DNA of 64,000 bases, taken from Rosellinia necatrix. Its lineage: Eukaryota > Ascomycota > Sordariomycetes > Xylariales > Xylariaceae. A model generated the notes under the pieces. It saw only the letters and a program-made list of their open reading frames with translations, had not been told where the DNA came from and did no database searches. This document shows, piece after piece, positions 46,744 to 58,060 of this stretch (its first letter is position 1; each line of letters opens with the position of its first letter). Location: the NCBI GenBank assembly GCA_021209875.1, contig JAGYVD010000009.1, positions 2,418,001-2,482,000 of the forward strand. The letters are read 5' to 3'. The translations under genes were made by a program, and so were the position numbers.

Positions 46744-49700
46744 CGAAGCCGAAGAGCGCGTGGTGGTCGTAGGAAGGGATACTTCTTGCTGGTCGACGAC
46801 GCCGCAGTTTGCTCTGGTCGTAGTAGCTCTACCTTCTCCTCAGGCCATTCGCGATGCTATGCAGAGCGGGCTGGGCTCTACAGACGAGAGCGAAGGGCGG
46901 GTGAAGGATAGACGCGAGGCGATAACAGGTACCCAGTCACGGCGGTTGCTGTTATAACACAAAAACTGCGGTGGCGACATTCAACAGTGCGTCTTAGACC
47001 CGACACGCGAGATGCTGGGAAACAGCGGATGGGAGTGAGAGGTGAGAGAGGCTGGGAGAGAGGGTGCAGGTGCCGCAGTGGTAAAACTTGGCTGCGACTG
47101 ATGGGTATACACTAAGTAGGTAGTCTAGCCAGACAAGCAGGTGTCGAAGGCCCGGAACTGGCCAGAACTTGCCGCAAGGAATGGTGAAATACTATTTTGA
47201 TAGGTAACAGCGAAAGAAGGGACAGGCGAGGGCTTTGTTTCGAAGGCCGCAGGGCGGAGCCCTCGGAGGTAACTCATGTACATCTTGATGTACATACATA
47301 CATATGTACAGATAGCTTGTTAGCCTGCCCCACCACGGGAACCATACCATTTTTATCGATAGCCCTGTCGTTTGATTGGCTGACATCGCTAGCTGATCTG
47401 GCAGACCTGCAGGTCGCCCGCTGTGTTGCCGGATGCCAAGCCGCCTATTGAGGTTGTGTATGTACTCTATGTGTGTATGCATGTATCCAACTGATAAGCA
47501 GATAGCCTGCCAAGAACATCGCCAGGGTCACCAACTTTCATTGGCGTCTGTGCCAATGCCCAGTGTCTGGGCGCAGCTTTGCCAATGCAGCATTCGTCAA
47601 AGAGATCAGAACACAATCGTAATAACGCGATCCCCGACTCTGCCCAACCTGCAAATACCTCACAAAATTTCTCTTGGCCTCTCTTGGCCCCCGTTGGCCC
47701 CCGTTGGCCTCCCTTGGCCTACGCAGCCGAACAGCATAGCCTGAGTTGCCTAGTAGAGAAATAGAATAGTACCTGACCATGTATTACTACGCCACACATC
47801 TATTGTAACGGCATATACGCATACTGCCTACTTAGGTAAACGACTTGGCTAAAGAGGTTGACGGCAGCCTCGAATCGATTTAAGGGTGGTTAACCTGGTC
47901 CGGCCAAGTTTGAGATATTCTCGCAGTGGCGCAATTACATGTGACTGACACAAGAAGCTGTATGTGTATCCATAGTAGGTAGCATATTCCCACGTGTGCT
48001 TATCTATCTTGATACCTAGGTAGGTTGGTATCTTGGTAAGAAGATGTGTATGGATGCATGTACATTAGGTATGTACTGTATGTACAGATAGATTTGGCTA
48101 AAACAACACTAGCTACCTAACCCAATCCGTGTAGTTCTCACTTCGTTCTATTGGCTAAATCTACTGAAGCTTGTTCACCCAAGACTCCTACGGTACCTAA
48201 TCTATGTGCTTTGTTGGTCTTCCAGCCATTGAATTTCTGAATCATCTAATCCACTCCGGAAACAACATGTGTCACTCTATCTAGCCTGCCGGCACCTTTG
48301 GTGCCCTTGACTTTAATGTCACAAAATTGGCGGAGATCGTTATTACTAGCATACAGGTAGTTACAACCTTTTTGAAACGGCATTAGTTGTACTGGTAGCA
48401 TTGTTGTGAGGACGTCGAGGGGCTTGTCTATGTTAAGTAAGTGCATGCCGAGTTTTATCAAAGTCGATACCTACCTAGGTAGGTAGGTAGGTAGTGTAGG
48501 TATTAAGTACCGGCACGTGATTCATTCTGAGGCCGTACGCTGAAACCTGTGTTGTGTTACCATATATCCTCCTGCCCCGGTACAGGCGATGGGTGTGAAT
48601 AATTGGGTCTAAACTGGGCTAATATCGCCTGCCGATCCCACGGCTCGGAACAAAAGGCCCGTCACAAGGCTTGTCACGGAACCCGACCCAAGTACATATC
48701 GACCGACCGACCTTCTACCTACGGAGCAAGAAGATGTTGATACTGGGCGGGTTCGGATTACACCTGCCGTCATCTGGACGTAACGCCGTGAGCATGGTGA
48801 TAAAATGCAAGGGAAAAATCAACCCACCGACCGTGGATCAAAAATTTGCGAGACTCATGGGCAAAAGGTATCACCTCACACTCTGTCGTATTTCGATAGA
48901 TCCATTAAGTAGACTGGTTGTGCAGCCGTCAAGTTTAGGTACCTAAGTACTAGGTAGGTTGGGTCGGCATTTATTGTAGGTATTTATTTAGCGAATACTC
49001 CCAAGACTATAACTATGACGTACTTGCTCGGGATGTGTATGTAAGTTCATGATGTATAAGCTCAAGTTGGGTTAGAGCGCTGCGGTACCTACATATGATT
49101 GCTGCCTATAATTAAGTCCAGGGTGGGATTGAGTTGATTATTCACACCTACCGGGAGGGATCTAGCGTTGAATGGCGTCCCGGACGGCTCTGCCTTCCAA
49201 TTGCATACACTATTGGTGCGAAGCGAGATATGGACTTGCCGACATCCTATTGCCTAGGATCAGCTACGCTGATGACGTATTGGGCCAAACTGTTGGACAT
49301 GTTGCTCCTGTGTGGTGGCTTGATGACGTCTCGTTAGCCACAGCCATCTCTGCCTCGATTAATCTTGGATATGTTCACAATACCATGATGGTTCTTGATC
49401 AATTGCGCCCGCCGCCTACGTACACTAAGCGATTGTTCCGCATTAACACCACATATCAGGTTTGGGGGTTCATGTGACCCTGATAGAGGAGATGGTCTGC
49501 GAGCGAAAACGAAGAGCTACGACATCCAAGCTAAGCGAGACAATGCGCAATGCATCTGGCGCCTGTCTAGCCAGAAATAAAAATACCCATACGAAAGATA
49601 GTTGCTCTCGCGGAGAGGCCTTGGACGGATACGAACGTGCCCTGTTTCGAGCTCGTTACTGGTATATTTTAAGAAGTAGGTATGGTGGACAGTGTAATGG

Positions 49701-51299
49701 GCGGTGTGGATGATCCTATCAATGGTGGTGGGGGTATTTTCCCTCCATCCATCTCGATATCAATATTGACAGATCTTGGGGCATCGCCGTATAATTAACT
49801 ACCTGGCGGGCAGACTTCAGGCAAGATATAGATACCGTGTGGACGGATCGCCCTAGAAGATTTCGTGTAGCCTAAGTAGTGGTTACCCACAGTGAAGGTT
49901 GGCTTATATATTATAATCTACACAGTAAAAAACCTCCCAGTCGGTACCACCTGCCACAGCAACGAGCTAGTTACCTGCCTGCCGCAATCAAAGTCTTCGA
50001 TGGTGCAGCACAAACCGCTTGGTTGTAGGCAGACGAATACTTAGGTACCTAAGCCACGTGAAACAGTACCCGAGTGGACTACCTACCTAGGTAGGTAGGT
50101 ACCATGCCCGGAGAGCAACAGCAGGGTAGAGCTTCTGGTTGAATCAATTAGATAGGTACTTTACCTGGTTTACGCTTCCGTGCGCGGGGCAGCCACCACC
50201 TTTTATTTTCTGATCCCCATCGACTTTACCACATATCGATCATCAACTACCATCGTGGACCACCTCGTGGGTATTGGCCACCGACCATCGACCATCGACC
50301 ACCGACCGCCGACCACCACCAACCATCTAGAAACTGGAACCACAAGCTCCAGTTTTCTCACCCCCTCCCTCCTCTCCCACTGCCATTAGCCGCCATAGCT
50401 TACCTCACCCACCTGCCTGCTTGCATCCATATCTCCCACGCATAGATTCGGGTATCTTATACATACGCACCTACGCACACCTGCCTACCTATATCGGGAC
50501 AACCGTGATAGAGCGCGCCCCTTTCTCTTCCACATCGTCACTCGCTAGTTCCATCGTACATCCCACTACACGAGTCGCGCGAGTTGGCAGACCACCAGCC
50601 ATCCCCAGTCCCCAACCTTGACCTTGTCTACCCATACTCCTTGACGTCGACTCGACAGACTTGATTGAATCTACGCCACGCCACCTGCCAAAGCGAAGGC
50701 GAATCTCACCTTTGTTGCCATCGGGGACTGCCTCCTATCGTCCCAGCTCCCGGACGAATTATTTACGTCTTCAATAGGTAGGCCACCAGCGTCTCAAACT
50801 TGGCCGTGTTGAGGCTCCTTGCACGGAACAACAACCTAACCTATCCCCATATATACCTAAGCATCGTACCGGTGGCTGACCATGAACCTCCGCGTCTAGC
50901 CCAACCTAGGTGGCTCACCCCAGAGTTTACTAGCCTACTGTTCCCCCGTGCGACAACGGCCGCTTGACGACGCTTGGCCACCCGCCCACTCGCTCGCTTT
51001 ACCTCGACTGTGATCTACGTATATCGGCGTACCCGAGAAGCTGCATCGTGCTGTCCCCGTAACAACCCTTATGATCACAGTGTTTCGTATCGCAATCAGC
51101 ATTTATCTCAACGACGGCCGCCTACCGAAGCCTCCTTAATCGCTGCCCTGCCCTATTCAGTCTAGATCTTCTACTTTGCGCGACGTAAACCCCATTCTCC
51201 TAGCATCACCAACCTTCCGGTTCCGCGGAATGCTTGCGTGACAGCCTACGCTACCAGATCCCGTCCCTTTCTGCGCCTTGGCCATCGCCGTCTCTCACA
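46744..51299. other. Intergenic region with repeats
   Basis: 46.7-47.1 kb is the promoter side of the carrier gene. Further right come the 10-bp TTGGCC repeat (47671-47720), a palindromic TACCTACCTAGGTAGGTA tract near 48470-48500 and another near 50078-50103. From about 50.2 kb on, the DNA is rich in C, CCACC and CGACC units and reads as the long leader and promoter of the downstream MAPKK gene. Frames near 49.1-49.7 kb are open over about 100 codons but have no domain. Confidence 0.55.
47671..47720. repeat. 10-bp TTGGCC tandem repeat
   Basis: Five contiguous 10-bp units share the core TTGGCC: CTCTTGGCCT, CTCTTGGCCC, CCGTTGGCCC, CCGTTGGCCT, CCCTTGGCCT. The spacing of one helical turn places each core on the same face of the DNA. 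Confidence 0.9.
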
Positions 51300-53363
51300 A
51301 TGTTGGGTGAAACCAAAGTCGGTGGAGAGCCAAGCACACCAGACGAGCTGGCCACCAACCACTCCGACTACTCTCTAGACAGCCCCCCACCATTCGACTC
51401 ACTCGATTCTTCCGGGGCCAACACGCCTCTAGACACTCCTGATGAACCCTCATCGGGTCTGCCCAAAAGAATGCCTTCTCTACGCTCTATATCCGACCCT
51501 CAGAGCTCCACCCACCCCATGTCCGCTTCTTCCACGGCACTAGGCGTCCTTTCGAACGCGAGACGCCCCGGTGCCCCGTCGCACTCTTCGAGCGGCCGTC
51601 TGCCCGAGGATCTCAGTGCCAAGATGAGGGCATTTCATTTATCGCGCCAAGGTAGCTCCCCATTAAGTTCACACACCGCATCTCCCGGCCAAGCCTCGCC
51701 CTCTGGTATCATGGCCCCAGCTGGCCCCGTTATGGGTGGGATACCTGGGAATATGCGGCTACCCGGTGGCCTCCAGCGGCCCGGTGCCCCATCATTCCCA
51801 CGTTCGGCGCCCGTCATCAACGCAGGTTCGATGGGTGGTGGGGGCCTCGCCGGAAAGCGACGTTTTGGATTCAAGCTCGGCGATATGAATGGCGGCCCGT
51901 CACAGGCATCTCCAATATCTGTGGGCGCCGGCCAGCAACCTGTAGCGCCAAATGGGAATGGCCCCGTTTCTCAGTTGAAGCAATTTGAAGAGTATATCAA
52001 TGCCGAAAAGGGCTATTTGACATTCAAAGGCAAGGCCATCATCACAAACGAGGGAGTTGATTTCTCCGATGGTTCGGTCTTTCGCATATCACTTGACGAG
52101 GTTGAAAAATTGGATGAATTAGGAAAGGGGAACTATGGTACTGTTTACAAGGTTCGGCATACCAAACCCCGCATCCCGCGATTCGGCCCCGGATTAGCCA
52201 ACCCGAAAATGCATCCTTTTCCAAGATCATCCAGCGTGGCGAGCGAAAAGGTCGAATCTACTCTCGACAACAAGCATGGCAGTAACACGGGCAAGATTAT
52301 GGCCATGAAGGAGATGCGGCTGGAACTCGACGAATCTAAGCTCACGACTATTATCAAAGAGTTAGTAATCCTCCACGAATGTGGATCCCCTTACGTGATC
52401 GATTTCTACGGCGCTTTCTTTCAAGAGAGTGCTGTTTACATGTGCATAGAGTACATGGATGGGGGCTCCATCGACAAGCTTTACTCGGGGGGAATCCCCG
52501 AGAACATACTACGGAAGATCACGCATAGCACAGTTATGGGATTGAAAGAACTCAAGGAAAAACACAACATCATACACAGGGATGTAAAGCCCACGAATAT
52601 TCTCATAAATACCCGGGGCCAAGTCAAAATTTGTGACTTTGGCGTAAGTGGCAATCTCGTTGCCAGCATCGCCAAAACCAATATCGGATGTCAAAGCTAC
52701 ATGGCCCCTGAGCGCATCTCTGGTGGGGCTTTCATGCAGTCGGGCGCTTCGGATGGCACGTACAGTGTACAAAGTGACATCTGGAGTTTGGGATTGACCA
52801 TAATCGAGTGCGGCATGGGCAAATATCCATATCCCCCTGACGTGTCGTCCACCATCTTCAGTCAACTAAGTGTAAGCTACAACCTGTACAACGTTTTGCC
52901 TTTTTTTTTTTTTTTTTTTTTCCTCCCGTCCAAGTTGCTGAGCTAATGTGACACCCAGGCCATTGTTGACGGCGACCCGCCTGACCTGCCGAACACATAC
53001 TCCCAAGTTGCACGCACCTTTGTGAACGGATGCCTCAATAAAGTGGCAAAGCTAAGGCCGAATTATCAAGCCTTATTAGCATCTGAGTGGTTGATGGGGT
53101 TATCCAAGCCTGAAACAATCACGGAAGAAGACGAAGAGGCCCAGGAAAACAATGCCAGCGCCGAAGCCGTCGCTGGTGCGGCTGAGGTCGTCGATATAAG
53201 CCATTCGGGCACTGAGGATACCGAGATCGCGGTATGGGTCAAAGAAGTATTGGGGAAAAAAGCAAACGGACAGTATGGCGAAGAGGACGGGAAACCGGCT
53301 CTCCATACCGCACAACTAGACGCAGTAGCTACGTCTCTGGGCAGCCCCTCTCTTGCAAACTAG
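51300..53363 (+). CDS. pbs2: MAP kinase kinase of the osmostress (HOG) pathway, Pbs2
   Basis: Exons 51300-52871 and 52959-53363 encode 658 residues. The 87-bp intron (GTAAGC to CCCAG) contains a T18 run. The enzyme phosphorylates the Hog1/OS-2 MAP kinase in the cytoplasm. The first 225 residues are Ser/Pro/Gly-rich, with GLAGKRRFGFKLGDM. Next is the Pbs2-typical EYINAEKGYLTFKGKAI block, then the kinase domain with the glycine loop GKGNYGTVYK (about 275-284), the ATP lysine in MAMKEMRL (about 337), HRDVKPTN (catalytic Asp about 428), DFG (about 446), and the activation segment ending SYMAPE. The segment SIAKTNIG carries the Ser/Thr pair expected to be phosphorylated by the MAPKKK. The ortholog call (Neurospora OS-5) rests on the EYINAEKG and MDGGSIDKLY signatures. 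There is an unusually long stretch of about 45 residues between the glycine loop and the ATP lysine. The first ATG of the frame is used. Confidence 0.93.
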
Positions 53364-54336
53364 ATTTTGACCCGGTACTTCTACTCTTTCCTTCCTCTCA
53401 CGAACGAAGATACCGCGAGCATGTGAGAGATATATTGCGAGCCATTCTTCGGTCAGATTTATGACGAACCCCTGACTCATTGCATTTGCCTGGCGCACAC
53501 GAGTTCTTTTGTCTTGCTTTGGTCTGCGGACAAGGACCCCTGTCCATTACATCATTGGGCGTGGCATTGTCAACTTTTGTGTTTCCTAAGACAAGAGCAT
53601 GTTTTCGTATTGTTGTTTGGGGATGGTGGGTCCCTGTACACGTATTTCGGGAAAGCAGGAAGACATATAGACACCCACAAACGGAGGACAGACGGACTCT
53701 ACGTAGCAATAAGAGAAAGAATGATGGGTAAATAGGTGGGTGGGGAGACAGAAAAATATATTATAAATATGCACGAGGCGGTTGTTAACTTGGGCTGCCC
53801 ATATAGAGGTGGAATACGACGCCATGACAGGATGTCCATTCTGTCGCCACAGCGCAATGCGCATTTACCGCTATGTTGCTGATCCTTGTGAGTGCGGAAT
53901 GAAAAATAGGATCTAACATGGGAAAGGTAGGTTCTCGATGGACCCGAGGCCGGGCCATAGGAAGTAACCCGTGATGTCTGCTATTGGTTAAATCACACTA
54001 ATGGTTCGAAGTATGCGCAGGAGTTTGTTTGATCAGTTTGGGGTCTGTGTTCTACGGAGCACCCAATGAATGGTATTAATTATTTGCCACGTCGAGGTGT
54101 CGTAAGATGATCTTTGTCTAGGAAATAGAAAACATTAACATTATCATCGCCAGTATTATAGATGACGTCATCAGGCTACTCTATCTCGTCAAGTTATCAT
54201 TATTTTATTCATGCCAACCCTCCCTTGTTCTTTCATTCTCGTTGGGTAATCCTCAAACGCCCTCGATGTAAATGCGTTGACTCGGGTCTAAAAGCCATGG
54301 GGAACCAAGGAGGGATGTCGGTTTGGGATATGTGGT
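53364..54336. other. Intergenic region between convergent genes
   Basis: This is the 3' flank of pbs2 and the 3' flank of the SUR7-like gene. It is AT-moderate, with no gene seen. Confidence 0.6.
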
Positions 54337-55221
54337 TTAGGAGTAATCTTCCTTGACTCGGCGGGCGCCGACGTCGAAGCTCCGATTGCTCCGCACGCTC
54401 CTCTTGCGGCCCCAGCGTGAGTTACCACCGCCGACGTTCCGATCCTTCTGGCCGCGGATACCGATGCAGAAGAGGGCGGTAGCGATGAAGAGCGCGGCCC
54501 AGGCGCCGAAAGTGAAACCGAAGGCGTACACGCCAATGTGCGCATCACGGCCCACATGGTTGAATTCGTTGCGCATCTTGACGAAAGTAACCGTCATGAG
54601 AACGGCGGCGACGGTGTGGAAGAAGAGTGCGACGGAGGACGTGATGCCGGCAATAGCGGAGCCCAGGCGTCCGAAGCAGGCGACGAAGCCGGTGAAGAAG
54701 GCGACGACGGTGAAGAGAAGGGAGAGCAGGTAGAACACCCAGCCGAACCTCCAGAGGTAGAAGTAGGTGTAACTCGTGGTGCCGTTCCCGTGCGACCCGA
54801 TCAGGCGATCCGGCAGGTCGGTGCCGGTCGGGTCCTTGGACCACGCCCACCCGACGGGGTAGTCGGGCCACGCGCGGCCGCAGCCGGCGTTGCCCTCGCC
54901 GCAGACGCGGAAGAAGGTCCACTGCGAGACGTCGCGCGCGCCGCGGATGCCCGAGGTGTCGGCGGCGAGGAAGTACGTCTGCCGCAGCGGCGAGGTCCGC
55001 GTGACGCCGGACAGGACGACGAAGAAGAGCAGCACGCCCGCGCCCGCGAGGAGGACGAGGGACAGCGGCGCGAGAGCGGCCTCTGGGGGCGGGAGGTAGT
55101 CGTTAGCGAAGCGGGCGAGACGGCGGGCGAGACGGCGGGCGAGACGCGCGCACGCGGAGGAGGAAGAAGAAGAGGAAGAAGAGGAAGAAGGGGAAGGGTC
55201 GGACTTACTTGTTCGCGCCAT
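54337..55221 (-). CDS. SUR7/PalI-family four-span membrane protein
   Basis: The preferred model has exons 55221-55209 and 55082-54337, giving 252 residues starting MARTKAALAPLSLVLLAG. The 126-bp intron has a perfect GTAAGT donor, a GCTAAC branch point and a CCCCAG acceptor. Its length is a multiple of three with no in-frame stop, so an unspliced reading also stays open (294 residues, with a poly-Ser run and RLARRLARRLAR). The spliced form puts the first membrane helix at the N-terminus, as in the family. Next is an extracellular loop with QTYFLAADTSGI, SQWTFFRVCGEG and a second Cys (AGCGRAW), then three more helices (LLSLLFTVVAFFTGFV; IAGITSSVALFFHTVAAVLM; FGAWAALFIATALFCIGI), and a basic tail. 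SUR7 proteins mark eisosome/MCC domains of the plasma membrane, and PalI relatives act in pH signalling. Which subgroup applies is not clear. Confidence 0.87.
   Translation of the reverse strand: MARTSKSDPSPSSSSSSSSSSSACARLARRLARRLARFANDYLPPPEAALAPLSLVLLAGAGVLLFFVVLSGVTRTSPLRQTYFLAADTSGIRGARDVSQWTFFRVCGEGNAGCGRAWPDYPVGWAWSKDPTGTDLPDRLIGSHGNGTTSYTYFYLWRFGWVFYLLSLLFTVVAFFTGFVACFGRLGSAIAGITSSVALFFHTVAAVLMTVTFVKMRNEFNHVGRDAHIGVYAFGFTFGAWAALFIATALFCIGIRGQKDRNVGGGNSRWGRKRSVRSNRSFDVGARRVKEDYS
55111..55146. repeat. 12-bp tandem repeat in the SUR7 intron
   Basis: Three perfect units GCGGGCGAGACG lie within the predicted first intron of the SUR7-like gene. If the intron were retained they would encode RLAR repeats. 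Confidence 0.9.
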
Positions 55222-56492
55222 GGCTGTGATGTCGATTCTCTTGCTCTTGCAACGCTCTCGAGTCGGCCAGATAGGACAATGGGGCAAATAGAAGGGAGGC
55301 TGTTGAAGGCAGGCAGGCAGTGGGCCGGAGGTCAGTAGATATACTCGCTTGCGCATCCTCGAGGTCAATGGGCTCTCGTCGAGGTTGTTGCACCGGGCAA
55401 CCGGGAACAAAGACAAACAGAGACAGTGTCCAGTGCCGAAGAGCAATGGGGAAACGTACCTCGTAGCGGGTGGACTTGTCTCAGTACACACCGACCTTTT
55501 TCCTTGTCCACTCGATGAACAGGACTCTTTATGGATTTAGCCCGTGGTCGGGGTGGTATGGGGGTGTTATGTACGCAGTCCGGTAGCGAAGACGGAGAAA
55601 GGAAGCAGAAGCACAAAGGGTAAGTAAGTGGCCGATGTCTAACGACGAGATCGATGCCTTCTTGAGAGAGAAAATGGTCACTAGCGTCGTGGAAGCGCTG
55701 CAGCATTGTCACAAGTCTCAGCACAGTCCAGTAAGTTCGCACAGGTCAGAAGCCTAATGCCACCCCACTCCGCCCAATGTGCGGATCCCCCATGACGACA
55801 GTGATGACAGCCACTGCTGAATTATCCATAGCTCTTTACCAAGGTAAGCCTAGCCCGCTGCGCTAGCTTTTTTTTTTTCTTCGCAACCAGCCGGCGGGGG
55901 AGTTGAACCTAACGTAAACTAACTACACTACCTCACCGTGCAGGCAAGTCTCAGCACGCCTCGCAGCTCTATTGATGGCTATAATAAACGCTCGGTTGTC
56001 GTCGGATTCATGGCAAACCCTGCGATAACAACTCGTAGTATGGAAGGAGTCTCGGAAGCACCACACACATACTGTGCTAGGCAATAATTAAATCACAACT
56101 AGGAACAAGAATATGTATATATCGATAACAGAGACATAAATGCCCCAGGGTAGGCAGAGCCGACGTATTCCGGATACATAATTTATGTAATCAGGGCGTT
56201 GTTGAGGCTGGTTCGTCGTTAGCCAAGCTGCCGCCCGCCTCCCTTTTCCACCCCACCAAGAAAGAACCTTGCTGGTGTTGCTGCAAGTTTATAGTTGCAT
56301 ACATACTGTGTGCAGCTTTGATCCCTGACGGCCGCATGCTGCCACCCCGATCGCCCTCGCATCACGGATACATATAACTATACATATGTAACCAATATCC
56401 AAGCGACCGCAAAGGGGGACCCCGATGCTACGGTGGCATTTACATATGACAATAGTTATATACTGCTCTTCTCCAAGGCCATTGATTATTTA

Positions 56493-56544
<52 letters not shown>
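56493..56544. repeat. Compound AC/AT microsatellite
   Basis: About twelve AC units are followed directly by about fourteen AT units. This is an ordinary compound dinucleotide repeat. Confidence 0.93.
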
Positions 56545-56546
<2 letters not shown>

Positions 56547-57460
56547 CTATATATAACTTTACAGTACCTAACGAATACAAGTATCTACTTTAGTAACAGG
56601 TATGTGTCTAGTAACTTATACACTAGATCAAGCGAGAGCCCTACTCTACACCATCACCCATCATTCCACCTCACGACCCTTTCACGCATTACCCCAAATC
56701 AGTACCATGGATCTCAGCACCGGACAAGGGCCAGGACGATACTGTAACAGAGTGAAGAGTGATACGGAGATACAAACCCGGGACCTAGATAGTATAGTGA
56801 CCACTAACTAGGTAAGCGCCCAATGCTAGCCCAATACTCTACATGGTACAAGTAGAATTTCCGGGTACTCACTGTGTCGAGATCCGTTCGTTCGCCCATT
56901 TATCCTAGACTATTAGTGGAGGTACCGCGATTGGTCTGGCCCAGTCTGGCCGAGCTTCTTCCAATAGACACCATAGGCTACACATAGATAGTGAGTTAAC
57001 CTCTCTTTCATTGAGTTACCTGGTCTTCCCGACCAAAATATCATAGTGTCCCGTTAAAGTAGCAGCTATGGCGAAGCCTCTACGAATGCAAAACAGAGTT
57101 AGTTAGACAGGTACCAGGTTGTCATCGATCGGAGATACGCTAATAGAGGCTATTCTTGTCGAAAATGATGGGGAAAATAGTATCGAAAGGCACACGATAG
57201 CTTTTACTAAGGCATTATCACAAGACGGCTTGCTAGTTGGTTTCTTAAGTTGTTATAACGATTTTGATACATTAATATACATCCCTCCCATATGCGGCAC
57301 ATCGGGTAGGTATCGGATTGGGGGTGAGGGAGAAGGGAAACACCACTACACCATTCTCCCCAACCCCATTTCGGTCTATCTATCTCATTTGCAAAATAAA
57401 GGAGGGGAGATATCGAGAAAAAAGAATGAGCCTCTTATACCTCATAGAGAACAAAATAAC

Positions 57461-57464
57461 AAAA
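57461..57464 (-). terminator. Pol III terminator of tRNA-Val
   Basis: Four T residues on the minus strand directly follow the discriminator base of the tRNA. This is the minimal RNA polymerase III stop signal. Confidence 0.7.
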
Positions 57465-57538
57465 TGATTTCGCCCGGACTTGAACCGGAGACCTTCAGTG
57501 TGTTAGACTGACGTGATAACCAACTACACCACGAAACC
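57465..57538 (-). tRNA. tRNA-Val (anticodon AAC)
   Basis: The minus strand reads a full 74-nt cloverleaf without an intron. The acceptor stem GGTTTCG pairs with CGAAATC and is followed by discriminator A. The D arm contains the A-box-like GTGTAGTTGG. The anticodon stem TCAGT/ACTGA encloses the loop CTAACAC, giving anticodon AAC. The T arm is TCCGG-TTCAAGT-CCGGG with one G-U pair. CCA is not encoded, as expected in eukaryotes. A TTTT run follows directly (plus strand AAAA at 57461-57464), which fits RNA polymerase III termination. Confidence 0.96.
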
Positions 57539-58060
57539 ATATAATTATACTAAATCCATTTGGTATTATGTCCCACCGTTGAAACCGTCGGCGAAGCATA
57601 TTTGCTTAGGCTCCTACCTACAACCACTTTCGCTAGCATATCCTCAATGCTCTTTTTATTTTGCCGTCAAAAGTCCAATGTGGCAACAGTATATGACTGT
57701 AGTCATTCCTGTTGATTCATGCGACCCGGTGGAACCTATTGCAACGAGGACTCTAATCTATGTCTGTCTCTAAAGCTAGTCGAACCCCCTATTCATTCAC
57801 TTGATATCTTCAACGCGTTGCAAAACTAAATACACGACGAATAGAAAACATCCCAGAATTTGCCTGTAGGCTAAACCGGTAATTGCCATTAACGTGGTTG
57901 AACATTTGTCGTTGTATTACCACACAATCAATCACCTTAAGGATGGTCTCGACGCGTAAAACTCGGACATATGTACACCAGGATTGGAGTTTTAACCCTG
58001 ATGACGTGTTCTAAATCCTCGGCCCCGTCTCTCTGTGCGTATTCTGTGGGAACTACCTCT

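Larger units (their letters stand above)
55222..58060. other. Intergenic region with microsatellites and one tRNA
   Basis: Nearest 55.2 kb is the promoter and leader of the SUR7-like gene. At 56493-56544 an AC dinucleotide run passes directly into an AT run. The tRNA-Val gene sits at 57465-57538. No protein gene is supported; frames of up to 130 codons (57119-57511) overlap the tRNA and look random. Confidence 0.6.

Noticed and set aside
49134..49713. Three overlapping frames that could be a decayed gene
   Set aside because: No stretch reads as a known domain and no splice signals connect the frames.
54538..55338. 266-codon plus-strand frame rich in Glu and Gly
   Set aside because: Antisense shadow of the GC-rich SUR7-like gene; no recognisable domain.
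57119..57511. 130-codon plus-strand frame
   Set aside because: It runs into the antisense of the tRNA-Val gene and lacks any protein feature.
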